Positions 9,249-18,094 of a DNA stretch of 64,000 bases are shown in pieces. The stretch comes from Flavobacterium hercynium (GTDB lineage: Bacteria > Bacteroidota > Bacteroidia > Flavobacteriales > Flavobacteriaceae). The notes under the pieces were generated by a model, which was not told the origin of the DNA, searched no databases, and worked only from the letters and a program-made list of their open reading frames with translations. Both the position numbers and the translations under genes were made by a program. The DNA is taken from positions 62,001 through 126,000 of the forward strand of contig NZ_MUGW01000002.1 in assembly GCF_002217285.1 (NCBI RefSeq), written 5' to 3'. Numbering within the stretch: position 1 is the stretch's first letter; each line of letters starts with the position of its first letter.

Positions 9249-10241
9249 ATGACAGAACATTTTAGTGTAATAAGTTCCATACTTTCAGCTACCAAACTTG
9301 GAGAATTAATACAACAGAAATACGGCTTAAGTAAACAAACTGAATGTAAACTGTTTAGAGCTGCCATGAACCATGTTTATATTGTTACTGATGGCGATAA
9401 AAAATACATTTTCCGTGTCTACACTTTTAATTGGAGAACAAAAATAGAAATAGCCGAAGAATTAAGACTTTTACTTCACTTACATGAAAATAAAACTTCT
9501 GTTTCTTTTCCAATTACAGATAATCTAAATGAATATATCCAAGAATTAAATGCTCCTGAAGGGAAAAGATTTGGTGTGTTGTTTTCATTTGCTGACGGTG
9601 CGAAATCAGCAAGATTTAATGCGGAAACAAGTTTTTTTATCGGACAAGCTTTAGCAGAAGTGCACAAATCAACCGAAAATTTCGCTTTGAACAGGGAAAC
9701 ATACAGTGAGAAGGTTCTGCTAGTAAATTCGATAAAGCTAACACAAGATTTTTTTAAAAAAGAAACTGATGAAATAGTCTTTTTGAAAAAAATGGCTCAG
9801 TTTATTGAAAATGAATTTGCAAATGTAAAAACCGACCAAATTAGATCTGGTGCGGTTCATCTTGATGTATGGTTCGATAATTTACATTTTAACGACGAAA
9901 ATAAAGTAACATTTTTTGATTTTGATTTTTGTGGTAATGGATGGTTATGTTTGGATATTTCTTATTTTCTATTTCAATTATTCATAACAAATCCGAATGA
10001 GAAAGACTACGAAGAAAAAGCGGAGGCATTTCTTAGAGGATATGAAAATATAATAAAGATTAGTAAAGAAGAGCAACGAATTTTACCCTTTGTTTGTTTA
10101 GGCATTATGACATATTATATAGCAATGCAATGCGACAGATTTGATAATTGGACAAACATATTTCTAAACGAAGATCATTTAAAAAGGTTTACTGCTAATC
10201 TAAAACGATGGATGGCATATAATAAAATTGAAATGAAATAA
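9249..10241 (+). CDS. Phosphotransferase of the aminoglycoside phosphotransferase (APH) kinase fold
   Basis: 330 residues. The N-lobe has the ATP-binding strand pattern (YIFRVYTFNWR). The C-lobe contains the catalytic loop HLDVWFDNLHF (Brenner-type HxDxxxxN) and, after ENKVTF, FDFDFCGNGWLCLDISYFLF, matching the metal-binding DFD motif of APH/choline-kinase-like enzymes. Such proteins phosphorylate small molecules such as aminoglycosides, homoserine or choline; the substrate here is unknown. The gene is bounded upstream by one copy of a 27-nt repeat whose second copy lies past the next gene. Confidence 0.8.
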   Translation: MTEHFSVISSILSATKLGELIQQKYGLSKQTECKLFRAAMNHVYIVTDGDKKYIFRVYTFNWRTKIEIAEELRLLLHLHENKTSVSFPITDNLNEYIQELNAPEGKRFGVLFSFADGAKSARFNAETSFFIGQALAEVHKSTENFALNRETYSEKVLLVNSIKLTQDFFKKETDEIVFLKKMAQFIENEFANVKTDQIRSGAVHLDVWFDNLHFNDENKVTFFDFDFCGNGWLCLDISYFLFQLFITNPNEKDYEEKAEAFLRGYENIIKISKEEQRILPFVCLGIMTYYIAMQCDRFDNWTNIFLNEDHLKRFTANLKRWMAYNKIEMK

Positions 10242-10275
10242 GTTATATATTAGCCTTAATCAAAAATTAAAAAAA

Positions 10276-10335
10276 GTGAGCTTTTTTAAGAAAAACCAAG
10301 AAGACGAAAACTACAAACACAACCAAAAGTCCTAA
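10276..10335 (+). CDS. Possible 19-residue ORF (GTG start) or gene remnant
   Basis: A GTG-initiated frame encodes MSFFKKNQEDENYKHNQKS and stops one base before the ATG of the next gene. It could be a leader peptide, or the left-over N-terminus of a gene replaced by recombination in this accessory region. No ribosome-binding signal decides the matter. Confidence 0.2.
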   Translation: MSFFKKNQEDENYKHNQKS

Positions 10336-10336
10336 A

Positions 10337-11236
10337 ATGAAAAATGACAATAAACAGAAATATGGATGTTGGTTTTTAGTCAACCAACATATTTTTGAAA
10401 AAGAATTTGTTGCAATTGAACAAAAAGCTATAAAAGTATTTCTTGATTTTATTTCTGATAAAAATTATGGTTTAGGTATCGGGCTTTTTCGTTTTGACAT
10501 CTATATTGAACCAAAAATAAATTTTGGAAGACAAGCTGATAGTATTTATAATAGTTGTGCTCACTTGTCTGCTCATATTGACAAACAACTCTTTGACAAA
10601 GTAAGTGATGACGAAAAATTGAGGTTACTTCTCAATGCTTCTTTAATTCTAGTAAAATATTTACAACAAAGAGTTCCTTTACCAAAAGATTTTAATGCAG
10701 AATATTTGTTTACGGACTATAAAGAATATTTAAAAAGCCAATCATTGTTACTAGGTCAAGCTGAAACAGACCAAGCTATTCTCAAGTTTTTTGATACTAC
10801 CCGTTTTCTTTTCCGAAGAACTGAAACAATCGAAGTTGATAAAAATAAAATCTATTTTGATCTTAACGAAATTCAGGATTTCATAAATAATGAGATTGCC
10901 GGCAAAACATTCGGTCAATCTATTACTGCTATAGACTTTGGTTTTGAACTATATGACTTCAATGGTGGCTTTGCACCATTTATGAAACAAACAGAGAACT
11001 ATAAAAGATATGGAACGAAATATAAAAACTATCTTGTAGTCAAACACTTCGATTATTCAGAAATAAAAAATCTTGATGAAAAGCAACAGTATCAATTATT
11101 GAAAGAAAAAATTCTCGAAGGAATAAACGATTATGAGAATTTAAAAAGAAAACCAAAGGATTTTGATAAAGATGGATTTTACAACATAATGGAAAACATA
11201 CTTACTACATATGAAAGACAAAAAAGCTACTACTAA
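10337..11236 (+). CDS. Unknown accessory protein
   Basis: 299 residues, no signal peptide or membrane segment, hence probably cytoplasmic. Hydrophilic with several aromatic-rich segments (WFLVNQHIFEKEF, ITAIDFGFELYDFNGGF) and a helical middle part (LRLLLNASLILVKYLQQR). I do not recognise the family. It sits between a phosphotransferase and the right copy of the 27-nt direct repeat, in a region with defence-type genes, which fits an accessory or immunity-type role, but nothing in the sequence proves it. Confidence 0.6.
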   Translation: MKNDNKQKYGCWFLVNQHIFEKEFVAIEQKAIKVFLDFISDKNYGLGIGLFRFDIYIEPKINFGRQADSIYNSCAHLSAHIDKQLFDKVSDDEKLRLLLNASLILVKYLQQRVPLPKDFNAEYLFTDYKEYLKSQSLLLGQAETDQAILKFFDTTRFLFRRTETIEVDKNKIYFDLNEIQDFINNEIAGKTFGQSITAIDFGFELYDFNGGFAPFMKQTENYKRYGTKYKNYLVVKHFDYSEIKNLDEKQQYQLLKEKILEGINDYENLKRKPKDFDKDGFYNIMENILTTYERQKSYY

Positions 11237-11279
11237 AAGATACAAAAGAACTTTGGCAATTTGTTTAAAATAAATGTAT

Positions 11280-11306
11280 AGTTTTTCAGACAAGTAATCA
11301 ATTAAA
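11280..11306 (+). repeat. 27-nt direct repeat, right copy
   Basis: Identical over 27 nt to 9129-9155, 2151 bp apart. Sequence identity ends sharply on the left and decays to the right, consistent with a recombination junction. Confidence 0.9.
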
Positions 11307-11416
11307 AAATCTAATGAACTTTTAGAAAATATTTAATCTAAGCTTAAAAAAACTTTTAACTATAATTCTATATTGTAATCAAAAAAAATAAATTATTGAC
11401 TTGAATTTTACGAACT

Positions 11417-12838
11417 ATGCTATATCCAATTAAACGCAATGATAAATGGGGTTTTATTAATGAAAAAGGTGAAATAATCATCGAGCCTATATTTGATTAT
11501 ACTGACCATTTTTCAAATGAAGTCTGTCGTGTTTCAAATAAACTGTCAGAAATACATTTTAAATATAATGGGGAAATTTATTATTACACCTCTTCTACAA
11601 TCATAAATAAAGAGGGTGATATACTATTTCCTTTCAAAAAAAATTTAACAATTAATAGATACTCTGATGATGTTGCTTTTTGTTATGATGAAAAACTAAA
11701 GAAACATGGAGTTTTAGACAAAAATGGAGAAGAAGTCATTCCGTTTATTTTTTCAACTTCCGAAATTGAATATTCTTTATTTTCTAATGGTCTTGCGAGA
11801 ATAAAAAAAGATGAGAAATATGGGTTTATAAATAAAAAAAATGAGATTGTAATCCCATTTGATTATGATAAAGCGGATAACTTTCAAAATGGTTATTCAT
11901 TAGTAAAAATCAAAAACAAAGAATTATTAATAAATAAAAGCGGAGAAATTTATAAAACAAAGCATAAGATAACTTCAGTATTTTATGAAGATAGAGCGAT
12001 TGTTAAACTTAAAAACAAATATGGATTTATTAACGAAAACAATGAGCTTGTAATCGATTATTTATATGACAGGATCGTAGGTGTTTTCACCGAAGGTCAT
12101 TGTTTAGCTAAGATAGGAGATAAATACGGTTTAATTAATACATCAGGACATACAATTATTGAATTTAAATTTGATAACGTAAGATGGATTGGGAATGGAG
12201 TTTTTCCAGCTAAAATTGGTAAAAAATGGACATTAATCAATCTTATTGGAGAAATAAAATTTGAACCGAAATTTGAACATATTTCTGATTTTAATAAGGT
12301 CTTGGAAAGTCGCGACTATTTTGATGCCAAACTTACTCGTGCCGAATTTAATAAGGAGGACTATTACATTGATATTCAAGGTAATTTAATTTCAAAAATA
12401 GAAACAATAGAAAAAGAAATTGTATACACCGAATTAAGAGAACTTCTGAGCAAAAGTGTAGAACAAAAACAAGTTTGGGATAAAGCAGAATGGAGTTATG
12501 ACGGCTTTTCCATTACAAAGAAAGGCGCTATAAAACCATTTTATTTTATTTTGAAATGTTTTAAAAAAATAGGATTATTAACGAATGAAGGCATAGATGC
12601 TTATAATGATAAAAACAACTTAGAAATAGGACTTTACCGATTTATGTTCAAGGAAGATGCAGCTAGCTTTTTAGACCATTTTTACGAATATTGGTATGAG
12701 AAACAACACATTGCTAATTATCAAATAGATCCTAATTTAAAATTTGAAGATGATGAAAATATTGGGAAATACTGGGAATTTTATAAGCAAGTTCAATATA
12801 ATTTAATACAAAACAAAGAAAATAAAGTTGAAGAATAA
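11417..12838 (+). CDS. WG-repeat-containing protein
   Basis: 473 residues. The first ~290 residues hold repeated WG/KWG-type units of ~45 residues: DKWGFINEKGEIIIEPIFDY, KYGFINKKNEIVIPFDYDKA, KYGFINENNELVIDYLYDRI, KYGLINTSGHTIIEFKFDNV and KWTLINLIGEIKFEPKFEHI. WG repeats are beta-rich modules of uncertain function that are frequent in Bacteroidetes. Residues ~310-470 form a different, mixed domain that I cannot name (ELRELLSKSVEQKQVWDKAEW, GLYRFMFKEDAASFLDHFYEYW). No signal peptide is seen, so it is likely cytoplasmic. Confidence 0.8.
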   Translation: MLYPIKRNDKWGFINEKGEIIIEPIFDYTDHFSNEVCRVSNKLSEIHFKYNGEIYYYTSSTIINKEGDILFPFKKNLTINRYSDDVAFCYDEKLKKHGVLDKNGEEVIPFIFSTSEIEYSLFSNGLARIKKDEKYGFINKKNEIVIPFDYDKADNFQNGYSLVKIKNKELLINKSGEIYKTKHKITSVFYEDRAIVKLKNKYGFINENNELVIDYLYDRIVGVFTEGHCLAKIGDKYGLINTSGHTIIEFKFDNVRWIGNGVFPAKIGKKWTLINLIGEIKFEPKFEHISDFNKVLESRDYFDAKLTRAEFNKEDYYIDIQGNLISKIETIEKEIVYTELRELLSKSVEQKQVWDKAEWSYDGFSITKKGAIKPFYFILKCFKKIGLLTNEGIDAYNDKNNLEIGLYRFMFKEDAASFLDHFYEYWYEKQHIANYQIDPNLKFEDDENIGKYWEFYKQVQYNLIQNKENKVEE

Positions 12839-12863
12839 AATATAAATAAATTAAAATATGTGA

Positions 12864-12968
12864 ATAACAACAGCTGGTATAATCATTAGTAATTTACCCG
12901 AAACAAATCCAAAAGATAAAATTTTATTTAAAAAATTAGAAAAGACCTTATACAACTTAGAAGCTTAA
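12864..12968 (+). pseudogene. Possible C-terminal gene fragment
   Basis: Between a stop at 12861 and TAA at 12966 a frame reads IIISNLPETNPKDKILF... ending NLEA, which has the look of a real protein C-terminus but has no start codon. It may be a scrap of an accessory gene deleted next to the tRNA-Arg. Too short to assign. Confidence 0.25.
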
Positions 12969-13030
12969 TCAACTGAACAGAGAGACTCTGTTAAAAATAA
13001 AAAAATATCGAAGAGACTTAAAACCATAAA

Positions 13031-13064
13031 AAAGCCTGCAAAATATACACTTTGCAGGCTTTCA
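13031..13064. terminator. Intrinsic terminator downstream of tRNA-Arg
   Basis: AAAGCCTGCAAA and TTTGCAGGCTTT form a long stem flanked by A/T runs, directly after the 3' end of the tRNA on the minus strand; it can act in both directions. Confidence 0.8.
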
Positions 13065-13075
13065 TTTTTTTATAG

Positions 13076-13149
13076 TGACCGCGGAGGGGTTCGAACCCCC
13101 AACCCTCAGAGCCGAAATCTGATATTCTATCCAGTTGAACTACGCGGTC
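13076..13149 (-). tRNA. tRNA-Arg (anticodon TCG)
   Basis: On the minus strand the acceptor arms GACCGCG/CGCGGTC pair, the anticodon stem TCAGA/TCTGA encloses loop TTTCGGC (anticodon TCG, reading CGA-family codons), and the T arm carries GGTTCGAACC. The discriminator is A and CCA is not encoded. The boundary between the accessory island and the conserved dcw block falls at this gene, a common integration landmark. Confidence 0.95.
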
Positions 13150-13156
13150 TTATATT

Positions 13157-13208
13157 TAATTTTAGATTTTAGAGTTCAAATTAATCTGAACTCTAAAATC
13201 TAAAATTA
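13157..13208. repeat. Cargo-less perfect inverted repeat (22-nt arms, 8-nt loop) at the yqeY stop codon
   Basis: Arms 13157-13178 and 13187-13208 are exact reverse complements. They begin TAATTTTAGATTTTAGAG on the coding strand, directly next to the yqeY stop codon (13209-13211). The same opening word, TAATTTTAGATTT, starts the arm of the four-helix-bundle element at the murD stop codon. It may act as a terminator, but lacks a clear T run, and looks like a deleted or empty version of that element style. Confidence 0.7.
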
Positions 13209-13658
13209 TTATACTAATAATTTCTTCACTATTGTAGAAATGGTTTTTCCTTCAGCAGTTCCACCTAATTGAGCAGATGCTAATCCCATAACTTTACCCA
13301 TAGAAGCAATTCCAGAAGCTCCTGTTTCAGCAATGATTTTAGCAATCACAGCTTCTACTTCTTCTTCGCTTAATTGTGCTGGTAAAAACTTCTCTATTAC
13401 AGCGATTTGTGCTAATTCTGGTTCAGCTAAGTCCGGACGATTTTGCTCAGTAAAAATTCTGGCACTTTCTTTTCGGGTTTTAACCAATCTTTGAAGTAAT
13501 TTGATTTCTTCGTCTTCTGATAATTCTTCTTTAGAACCAGAAGCTGTAGCTGCCAATAACATTTCAGATTTAATGGCTCTTAATGCTTCTAATGCTACTG
13601 TATCTTTTGCTCTCATGGCGGTTTTTATCTCGTCCATGATTTGTGTTTGTAAACTCAT
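13209..13658 (-). CDS. GatB/YqeY domain-containing protein
   Basis: 149 residues, full length for the stand-alone YqeY family. Typical pieces are LQTQIMDEIKTAMRAKDTVALEALRAIKSE at the N-terminus, LQRLVKTRKESARIFTEQNRPDLAEPE in the middle and MGKVMGLASAQLGGTAEGKTISTIVKKLL at the end. The family shares its fold with the tRNA-binding tail of GatB and is thought to bind tRNA, but its cellular role is unsettled. It lies downstream of ftsZ with a terminator between them, so it is probably a separate transcript. Confidence 0.93.
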   Translation of the reverse strand: MSLQTQIMDEIKTAMRAKDTVALEALRAIKSEMLLAATASGSKEELSEDEEIKLLQRLVKTRKESARIFTEQNRPDLAEPELAQIAVIEKFLPAQLSEEEVEAVIAKIIAETGASGIASMGKVMGLASAQLGGTAEGKTISTIVKKLLV

Positions 13659-13805
13659 TTTAGTTTTTTATTTGAATAAGCCAGGCTTATAAATTTATAT
13701 ATTGATTGAGAATCTATTCTTCGTCTTCAATTGCCGGGACAGCAAAATTAACTTTTAAAACCGAGTAAAGAAGTCAAATTTAAAATTCTGTGCGAAGATA
13801 AAAAA

Positions 13806-13839
13806 AATAACCCGAAAATTAAATCCAATTTTCGGGTTA
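13806..13839. terminator. Intrinsic terminator after ftsZ
   Basis: ATAACCCGAAAATT (13806-13819) and AATTTTCGGGTTAT (13826-13839) form a 14-bp stem with a 6-nt loop 22 bp past the ftsZ stop codon; A/T-rich flanks on both sides. It closes the dcw transcript. Confidence 0.85.
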
Positions 13840-13861
13840 TCCTATTATTATGATTGTAAAA

Positions 13862-15844
13862 TTAATCTACGTTATCGTGCAAAAATGAATTATTTGAACG
13901 CAATTGTAAATCGTTATTACTATCTGTACCAACAGAGATTCTTGAATTGGTTGTATTCGACTGATTACTTGAAAGATCGATACCTAGTCTTTTGTAAGCT
14001 GGTTCTTTTTCTAGCTCATCAATTCTCGAAACATTATTATGGAATTTATAATTAAATTCTTTTAATTTTTTTCTTCTTTCCTCAGCTCTTAAACGCAATG
14101 TTTCTTCGATTGTTAATTCCATCGGAGATATTGTGTCTTTAGTTGTGTAAGTTGCTTCGCTTGCAAAATCAACTCTTGGTTTCATGGTAATGTTTAATTC
14201 CTCAGGAATTACTTCTTCTACCACTTTCTCAACAGGTTTAGACGTTAACAAGTCGTTTTCAACTTCCATGTATTCTTCTAACGAATATCTGATTACACCT
14301 TTGTCTGAAACTTCTGTTACCGGAACAAATTGTACCGGATCGTTAACTTTTATATTGCGTGTTTCGTTTGTTAATTCAAACAAAATCTTAGGCTCTTCTG
14401 CAACTGGCTCTTTCTTAACTTCCGGTTCTGCTCTGAAAATAGGCAAATCGAATGAAAAAGTCGTTTGTTCTTCTCTTTCAAAAACTCTTGGCTGAACCGG
14501 CTCTTGAAAAGTTGGTGCCTGAGGTGTTGTAATTGTAAAATCGATATCTGTAATTGGCGAAACGATTTCAAAAGTTACATCCAGGTTTTTAATAAACTCA
14601 GACATTACTACTAACTCGTCCTGATTCATTGTTGGAGCAACCGGAGCAACAGTCACAGGATTTTGTACAGGTAATGTTGGAGCAACCGTGTCTTCCATTA
14701 AATCAAAAACAACTTTTGGTTCTGTTTTAGCAACAGGCGTTTCAGCGTTTATGTCAAATGAAGTAAGCGGTTTATTCGTTAAATTATGAACACTTCTTTG
14801 CTCGTCTTCTAACGTGTGGATGATTCTCTTAGGTTCTGTATTTACAATTTCATTTTGTTGTTCAACATCAAAACCAGTTGCAATGATTGTTACGGCAATA
14901 GCTTCACCAAGAGTTTCGTCTTCACCAACTCCCATGATAATATTAGCATTAAAACCAGCTTCTAACTGAATGTGATCATTGATCTCTCCAATTTCATCCA
15001 ATGTAATTTCGTTAGATCCAGAAACGATAAGCAACAATACGTTTTTGGCTCCTGTAATTTTGTTGTCGTTTAACAAAGGAGAATCTAAAGCTGAAACAAT
15101 AGCTTCTTTTGCTCTGTTTTCACCTTCGGCAACAGATGATCCCATGATCGCTGTTCCACTGTTTGATAAAACAGTTTTAGCATCACGTAAATCGATATTT
15201 TGAGTATAGTGGTGCGTAATTACTTCAGCAATACCTCTTGAGGCTGTTGCTAAAACTTCATCCGCTTTCGAGAATCCTGCTTTAAAACCAAGATTTCCGT
15301 ATACTTCTCTTAATTTATTATTGTTGATCACAATTAGCGAATCTACCTGCTTACGCAATTTCTCGATTCCTAAAAGCGCTTGTTCCTGACGTACTTTCCC
15401 TTCAAACTGAAACGGAATGGTAACGATACCTACTGTCAGAATCTCTCTTTCTTTTGCTAACTGAGCGATTACGGGAGCAGCACCTGTACCTGTTCCTCCA
15501 CCCATACCAGCGGTAATAAACACCATTTTAGTACCACGATCTAACATTTTTTCGATGTCAGCGATACTTTCAATAGCCGATTGTTGTCCTACGTCAGGAT
15601 TTGCTCCTGCTCCAAGACCTTCTGTTAAGTTTACCCCTAATTGAATTTTATTTGGTACAGCACTGTTTTGTAGTGCTTGTGAATCTGTATTACAAACGAT
15701 AAAATCTACCCCTTTAATACCTTGCTTGAACATGTGGTTTATAGCGTTACTTCCACCTCCACCTACACCTATTACTTTGATTACATTTGATTGGTTTTTT
15801 GGTAAATCAAATGAAATACTTCCAAATTCTGAGTTGCTCATCAT
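13862..15844 (-). CDS. ftsZ: Cell division protein FtsZ
   Basis: GTP-dependent tubulin homologue that forms the division ring. I start it at the ATG-ATG giving MMSNSEFGSISFDLPK; the frame is open further up to a TTG, but that reads into a non-conserved leader. Visible motifs are GVGGGGSNAINHM, the tubulin signature GGGTGTGAAPVIAQ, and NNNKLREVYG. The GTPase core ends near residue 320. A very long acidic/Pro-rich linker (about 300 residues) follows, then EPAYKRLGIDL near the C-terminus, the flavobacterial counterpart of the membrane-tether-binding tail. At 660 residues it is far longer than the ~380 of E. coli. Last gene of the dcw run, 99 bp after ftsA. Confidence 0.97.
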   Translation of the reverse strand: MMSNSEFGSISFDLPKNQSNVIKVIGVGGGGSNAINHMFKQGIKGVDFIVCNTDSQALQNSAVPNKIQLGVNLTEGLGAGANPDVGQQSAIESIADIEKMLDRGTKMVFITAGMGGGTGTGAAPVIAQLAKEREILTVGIVTIPFQFEGKVRQEQALLGIEKLRKQVDSLIVINNNKLREVYGNLGFKAGFSKADEVLATASRGIAEVITHHYTQNIDLRDAKTVLSNSGTAIMGSSVAEGENRAKEAIVSALDSPLLNDNKITGAKNVLLLIVSGSNEITLDEIGEINDHIQLEAGFNANIIMGVGEDETLGEAIAVTIIATGFDVEQQNEIVNTEPKRIIHTLEDEQRSVHNLTNKPLTSFDINAETPVAKTEPKVVFDLMEDTVAPTLPVQNPVTVAPVAPTMNQDELVVMSEFIKNLDVTFEIVSPITDIDFTITTPQAPTFQEPVQPRVFEREEQTTFSFDLPIFRAEPEVKKEPVAEEPKILFELTNETRNIKVNDPVQFVPVTEVSDKGVIRYSLEEYMEVENDLLTSKPVEKVVEEVIPEELNITMKPRVDFASEATYTTKDTISPMELTIEETLRLRAEERRKKLKEFNYKFHNNVSRIDELEKEPAYKRLGIDLSSNQSNTTNSRISVGTDSNNDLQLRSNNSFLHDNVD

Positions 15845-15943
15845 CTTTTTGGTTTTGAAATTCTTATTAAATACATTTTTTACTTCTTGACTTGGGGCCA
15901 AATAGTAATCCTTCTCTTTTATTACTCTATTTTTTCTATCGAT

Positions 15944-17365
15944 TTATTCTGCGTTGTCAAGGAAATCTTTGATTTTATCGACATAACGATCAAAAAACGA
16001 TCTTCTAATTTTTGTTTCTGTAGATTCTTCTTTAACCAAATTACTACCGTTATCTCTTAGTTGTTCAACAGTTTCTACTCTTTCAACGTAGTTTTCTTCA
16101 ACTTCGTATTTGGCTCTTACAGGTTGTTCTGCCTGTGGAGGAACATTTCTGTATACTACTCTCGGCTGTTCATTTACAAGTTCCATTCTAACAGCACTTT
16201 GCGTACTGTTTTCGATACTGTTCATTACCAAACCTACTGCAGTTGCAAATAACGGACTTGAAATTTCTTCGCTCGAATTTCCTGCTAAATGCTCATTCGG
16301 ATATCCTATTCTGGTATCCATTCCGGTAATGTACTCTACTAATTGTTTAATATGTTTTAGCTGAGCTCCACCACCTGTAAGCACAATTCCTGCAATCAGT
16401 TTCTTGCGTGGGTCTTCGTGTCCATACGCTTTAATTTCAGCAAAAACCTGCTCTACAATTTCTACCACACGGGCATGAATAATTTTAGATAAGTTTTTAA
16501 GCGAAATCTCTTTTGGCTCTCTTCCTCTTAATCCAGGAATAGAAACAATTTCGTTGTCTTTATTTTCTCCTGGCCAGGCTGAACCAAATTTAATTTTAAG
16601 CAATTCTGCCTGCTTTTCTATAATCGAACATCCTTCTTTAATATCTTCTGTAATTACATTTCCTCCAAAAGGAATTACAGCTGTATGACGAATGATTCCA
16701 TCTTTAAAAATGGCTAAATCTGTTGTTCCGCCTCCAATATCAATAAGCGCTACTCCGGCTTCTTTTTCTTCCTGACTTAAAACAGCATCAGCAGAAGCTA
16801 AAGGTTCTAAAGTCAGACCAGATAATTCGATTCCTGAACTTTGAATACATCTTCCTACATTTCTGATCGATGATGCTTGTCCAACTACAACGTGAAAACT
16901 AGATTCTAATCTTCCGCCGTACATTCCGATTGGCTCTTTTATTTCAGATTGTCCATCAATTTTAAATTCTTGCGGCAATACGTGAATTATTTCTTCTCCA
17001 GGTAACATGGCTAATTTGTTTACCTGATCTATTAAAAGCTGAATATCATTCTCTCCAATTACTTCTTCCGGATTGCTTCGGCTGATGTAATCTGTATGCT
17101 GAATACTTCTGATGTGCTGTCCGGCAATACCCACCACCACATCTTTTATTTTATAACCTGAATTGTTTTCTGCTTCAAGTATAGCTTGCTGAATGGATTG
17201 AATAGTTTGCGTAATGTTGTTTACAACACCTCTGGCAACACCTAAACTTTTGGATTTCCCAATACCCAAAATTTCAAGCTTACCATACTCGTTCTTCTTG
17301 CCTATCATGGCAACTATCTTTGTCGTTCCAATATCTAGACCTACTGCAATGTTATCTTTTTCCAT
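15944..17365 (-). CDS. ftsA: Cell division protein FtsA
   Basis: 473 residues, actin-like ATPase that anchors FtsZ filaments to the inner membrane. It opens with VGLDIGTTKIVAMIG (phosphate-1 loop); ALIDIGGGTTDLAIFKDG is phosphate-2 and GIVLTGGGAQLKHI the adenosine motif. The 1C subdomain insertion typical of FtsA replaces the MreB 1B domain. The C-terminal tail IRRSFFDRYVDKIKDFLDNAE is an amphipathic helix suitable as a membrane-targeting sequence. It lies 6 bp after ftsQ and upstream of ftsZ in the standard order. Confidence 0.96.
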   Translation of the reverse strand: MEKDNIAVGLDIGTTKIVAMIGKKNEYGKLEILGIGKSKSLGVARGVVNNITQTIQSIQQAILEAENNSGYKIKDVVVGIAGQHIRSIQHTDYISRSNPEEVIGENDIQLLIDQVNKLAMLPGEEIIHVLPQEFKIDGQSEIKEPIGMYGGRLESSFHVVVGQASSIRNVGRCIQSSGIELSGLTLEPLASADAVLSQEEKEAGVALIDIGGGTTDLAIFKDGIIRHTAVIPFGGNVITEDIKEGCSIIEKQAELLKIKFGSAWPGENKDNEIVSIPGLRGREPKEISLKNLSKIIHARVVEIVEQVFAEIKAYGHEDPRKKLIAGIVLTGGGAQLKHIKQLVEYITGMDTRIGYPNEHLAGNSSEEISSPLFATAVGLVMNSIENSTQSAVRMELVNEQPRVVYRNVPPQAEQPVRAKYEVEENYVERVETVEQLRDNGSNLVKEESTETKIRRSFFDRYVDKIKDFLDNAE

Positions 17366-17371
17366 TTTCTA

Positions 17372-18094
17372 CTATTTTGTGCAAACTACTTGTTCCGTAA
17401 ACCTAAGATCAATCTTACTGTATTTATATAACGAACTATCTAAAACTGCTTTTTGAAAAAACGCTTTATAGTTTCTAAATTTTGTATCTACATTCATTGT
17501 TCTGCCAAAATCAATGAAGTAATTATAGTTTCTATTAAACAATTTTAAGCTACCATTAGGCATAATTTGGATTGCAATGATGTTTTTTTTCAAAAACGCA
17601 TCGTCATAAATTGTGCGAAATAGGGTAGCTAATTCTTCGTTATTTTTTTTATTTATTGTTCCTGAAACCATAGGAACTCTCGCGGTAAAATTGTCTGATA
17701 AAGGCATTTTATTTCCTTCATAGTCAATATAAAAAGAGTTAACACCATCATAAACTCTCGCTATTGGTGTCTTCTGTTTTACTACCGCTTTTAGAACACC
17801 GTCGATACTTACAAAAACGTCTGATTTTTCAATCATGTCTTGCGTGTCAAGGGTTTTCTCAATTTTGTTCAAATCTACTTCATCTTTTCGGATACTAGAA
17901 GCATTTTTTTTATTTTCTATCAACAATTTATTAACTGTCTCAGGCTTAATAAACAACGTATTTTCTCCTACAAAAACTACGGTAGATTTCTTTAATTTTC
18001 TATCCCCATTTCGATGCTGAGCGAACGAATACAAGAAAAGTACAAGCCCAAAAATGAGAATTAATCGAATGTTTGTCCAATTAAATAGTTTCAT
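17372..18094 (-). CDS. ftsQ: Cell division protein FtsQ/DivIB
   Basis: 240 residues, bitopic inner-membrane protein with one N-terminal TM helix (residues ~9-26, IRLILIFGLVLFLYSFA) and a periplasmic part with the POTRA-like segment (VVFVGENTLFIKPETVNKLLIENKK...LNKIEKTLDTQDMIEKSDVFVSIDGVLKAVVKQKTPIARVYD). The KIEKTL...I..A.V....P..R.Y pattern is the conserved FtsQ signature. FtsQ links the FtsZ ring to the FtsWI synthase through FtsL/FtsB. It overlaps the end of murC by 14 bp, implying translational coupling. Confidence 0.9.
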   Translation of the reverse strand: MKLFNWTNIRLILIFGLVLFLYSFAQHRNGDRKLKKSTVVFVGENTLFIKPETVNKLLIENKKNASSIRKDEVDLNKIEKTLDTQDMIEKSDVFVSIDGVLKAVVKQKTPIARVYDGVNSFYIDYEGNKMPLSDNFTARVPMVSGTINKKNNEELATLFRTIYDDAFLKKNIIAIQIMPNGSLKLFNRNYNYFIDFGRTMNVDTKFRNYKAFFQKAVLDSSLYKYSKIDLRFTEQVVCTK

